Source: TMED14 sp003507115
GTDB lineage: Bacteria; Bacteroidota; Bacteroidia; Flavobacteriales; Schleiferiaceae
Assembly (NCBI GenBank): GCA_943787925.1
Contig: CALSOH010000001.1
Span: 1-64,000, forward strand
Direction: 5' to 3'
Length of the DNA: 64,000 bases
Below the pieces are notes generated by a model that was given only the letters and a program-made list of their open reading frames with translations, did not search any database and had not been told where the DNA came from. Positions 62,035-64,000 of the stretch are shown here, one piece after another; positions within the stretch are counted from its first letter, which is position 1, and each line of letters starts with the position of its first letter. Both the position numbers and the translations under genes were made by a program.

Positions 62035-62313
62035 ATGGCAAACTTGACCATCAAACCTTTGGCTGACCGGGTCATCGTGGAACCCGCTGCAGCCGAAACC
62101 AAGACGGCATCGGGCATCATCATCCCCGATACGGCTCAGGAAAAACCCCAAAAGGGGACGGTTGTCGCCGTTGGCAACGGCAAAAAAGACGAGCCCATGA
62201 CGGTAAGTGTGGGCGATACTGTGCTGTACGGAAAGTACGCAGGTACCGAATTCAAGTATGAAGGGTCAGACTTTCTCATCATGCGTGAGTCCGACATTCT
62301 CGCCATCATTTAA
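62035..62313 (+). CDS. groES: Co-chaperonin GroES
   Basis: 92 aa. LTIKPLADRVIVEP start, mobile loop ETKTASGIIIPDTAQEK and VGDTVLYGKYAGTEFKYEG. It caps GroEL. The upstream region (61945-62034) shows no CIRCE inverted repeat; an AT-rich block precedes the ATG. Confidence 0.97.
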   Translation: MANLTIKPLADRVIVEPAAAETKTASGIIIPDTAQEKPQKGTVVAVGNGKKDEPMTVSVGDTVLYGKYAGTEFKYEGSDFLIMRESDILAII

Positions 62314-62333
62314 TCTATCAATCTCAGAATATC

Positions 62334-63965
62334 ATGAGTTCAAAAGACATCAAATATGACGTGACGGCGCGCGACGGACTGCGCGCTGGAGTAGACGCCT
62401 TAGCGAATGCGGTAAAGGTGACCTTGGGTCCCAAGGGCCGCAACGTGATCATCGAAAAATCCTTTGGTCCCCCCATGGTGACGAAGGATGGTGTGACGGT
62501 AGCGAAAGAAATCCAACTCGAAGACAGAATTCAAAATCTGGGCGCCCAAATGGTGAAAGAGGTCGCCTCGAAGACCGCGGACGTCGCCGGGGACGGTACG
62601 ACCACAGCCACCGTTTTGGCCCAAGCCATCGTCAACCACGGTCACCGCAACGTGGCTGCAGGTGCGAACCCCATGGACCTCAAACGCGGCATCGACAAAG
62701 CGGTGACAGCGATTGTGAGCGAACTGAAAATCATGGCCAAGGAAGTCGGCGACAACAATCAGAAGATTGAGCAAGTCGCTTCGATCTCCGCCAACAACGA
62801 TCCCACGATCGGAGCACTGATCGCCGAGGCCATGGCCAAAGTGAAAAAGGAAGGTGTCATCACGGTAGAAGAAGCCAAAGGCACGGAAACCTATGTGGAT
62901 GTCGTAGAAGGCATGCAATTTGACCGCGGATACTTGTCGGCCTACTTCGTGACCAACACGGACAAAATGATTGCGGACGTAGAACACCCCTTCATCTTGA
63001 TCTACGACAAGAAGATCAGCACCATGAAGGAGTTGCTGCCCATTTTGGAGCCTGTGGCTCAAACGGGTAAGCCGTTGGTCATCATCGCCGAAGACGTGGA
63101 CGGTGAAGCCTTGGGCACCCTGGTGGTAAACAAGATTCGCGGTGCCCTGAAAGTAGCTGCTGTGAAAGCCCCTGGCTTTGGCGATCGCCGGAAGGCCATG
63201 TTGGAAGACATCGCTATCCTGACTGGAGGCACCGTCATCAGCGAAGAGCGGGGCTTCAAATTGGAGAACGCTACGTTGGACATGCTTGGCACGGCGGAGA
63301 AAGTATCCATCGACAAGGACAACACAACCATCGTGAACGGTGCAGGTTCTGCAGAGGACATCGCCGCGCGCGTTGGTCAGATTAAGTCTCAAATTGAAAC
63401 GACCACCAGCGACTACGACCGTGAGAAGCTGCAAGAGCGTTTGGCCAAGTTGGCGGGCGGTGTAGCCGTTCTCTACGTAGGCGCTGCGTCCGAAGTGGAA
63501 ATGAAAGAGAAGAAGGACCGTGTCGACGATGCGTTGGCCGCTACCCGCGCTGCCATCGAAGAGGGCATTGTTCCCGGCGGTGGTGTGGCCTTGGTTCGCG
63601 CGAGCCATGTCTTGGAAGGAATGCAAGGATCGAACATCGATGAAACGACGGGCATCAAAATTATTGCGCGTGCCATCGAAGAGCCTTTGCGTCAAATCGT
63701 GGCGAACGCCGGCCTAGAAGGTTCTGTCGTCGTGGCGAAAGTCAAAGAAGGCAAGGACGACTTCGGCTTCAATGCCAAGACGGATGAGTACTGCAGCATG
63801 TATGAGGCAGGCATTATCGATCCTACGAAGGTGACCCGGGTAGCCCTGGAGAACGCCGCGTCGGTAGCCTCCTTGCTGCTCACCACGGAAGCCACGATTG
63901 TGGAACTTCCCAAGAAGGAATCCCCCATGCCTCCGATGGACGGTGGAATGGGCGGTATGATGTAA
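62334..63965 (+). CDS. groEL: Chaperonin GroEL
   Basis: 543 aa, complete. N-terminal DVTARDGLRAGVDALANAVK, VTLGPKGRNVIIEKSFG, ATP-site DGTTTATVLAQAI and AAIEEGIVPGGGVAL; the C-terminus is the usual GGM-rich tail (MDGGMGGMM). It folds proteins with GroES, 20 bp upstream. After the stop, CCCCGCGGGG (63968-63977) may begin a terminator, but the window ends. Confidence 0.98.
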   Translation: MSSKDIKYDVTARDGLRAGVDALANAVKVTLGPKGRNVIIEKSFGPPMVTKDGVTVAKEIQLEDRIQNLGAQMVKEVASKTADVAGDGTTTATVLAQAIVNHGHRNVAAGANPMDLKRGIDKAVTAIVSELKIMAKEVGDNNQKIEQVASISANNDPTIGALIAEAMAKVKKEGVITVEEAKGTETYVDVVEGMQFDRGYLSAYFVTNTDKMIADVEHPFILIYDKKISTMKELLPILEPVAQTGKPLVIIAEDVDGEALGTLVVNKIRGALKVAAVKAPGFGDRRKAMLEDIAILTGGTVISEERGFKLENATLDMLGTAEKVSIDKDNTTIVNGAGSAEDIAARVGQIKSQIETTTSDYDREKLQERLAKLAGGVAVLYVGAASEVEMKEKKDRVDDALAATRAAIEEGIVPGGGVALVRASHVLEGMQGSNIDETTGIKIIARAIEEPLRQIVANAGLEGSVVVAKVKEGKDDFGFNAKTDEYCSMYEAGIIDPTKVTRVALENAASVASLLLTTEATIVELPKKESPMPPMDGGMGGMM

Positions 63966-64000
63966 TCCCCGCGGGGTTTGCACAGCCCCGATTGAACTTC

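Noticed and set aside
62400..63695. 431-residue open frame on the minus strand inside groEL
   Set aside because: It is the antisense shadow of a highly biased coding sequence, with no domain, start context or signal.

Overview
The window reads as chromosomal DNA of a Bacteroidota member, most likely Flavobacteriales, with moderately high GC for that order. This rests on the type IX secretion/gliding genes (porP/sprF, gldK, gldL, gldM, gldN, gldA, gldB, gldC), T9SS C-terminal sorting domains, TAnnTTTG promoter boxes and the lack of clear Shine-Dalgarno sites. I read the family (Cryomorphaceae/Schleiferiaceae-like) only as a guess.

Layout. 1-6.1 kb holds envelope and secretion cargo: two TonB-domain periplasmic proteins, two T9SS substrates and a GH2 beta-mannosidase lipoprotein. 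6.2-8.9 kb is the one accessory-looking patch. It has an AT-rich flavin amine oxidase, a 61-codon remnant of metG, a 17-bp direct repeat bracketing both, an orphan 3' end resembling ssrA (tmRNA), and a second longer repeat at the outer edges. 9-20 kb is housekeeping: initiator tRNA, a YdeI-like protein, the ribosome-assembly GTPases era, der, rsgA and hflX, gldA, dtd, a MazG-type pyrophosphohydrolase, a glutaryl-CoA-dehydrogenase-like enzyme and a malic enzyme-phosphotransacetylase fusion. 22.1-38.6 kb is a continuous minus-strand division/cell-wall (dcw) cluster: mraZ-rsmH-ftsL-ftsI-murE-mraY-murD-ftsW-murG-murC-ftsQ-ftsA-ftsZ-yqeY. It has an MraZ operator in front of mraZ. 38.7-47.5 kb has a hydrolase, engB, gldC, gldB, nadE, a PafA-type phosphatase, an ABC-F protein, a DUF983 protein and a DAO-type oxidoreductase. 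47.5-53 kb is the T9SS motor/core operon porP-gldK-gldL-gldM-gldN. 53-61.9 kb has an arginase-fold protein without metal ligands, topA, and a tightly overlapping operon miaB-hyp-sigma54 activator-lptE-TPR-like-secG. The window ends with groES-groEL.

How the parts relate. The dcw cluster makes lipid-II precursors and the divisome. The gld genes build the T9SS that would export the sorting-domain proteins at the left end. lptE and secG serve envelope biogenesis.

Three conserved genes are broken by single-base frameshifts: der once and gldK twice. In each case removing one base restores the family sequence, so assembly error is the simplest explanation. I found no CRISPR array, prophage, intact transposase or clearly new multi-gene system. 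The most unusual locus is the 6.2-8.9 kb patch, which looks like the scar or end of an integrated element.
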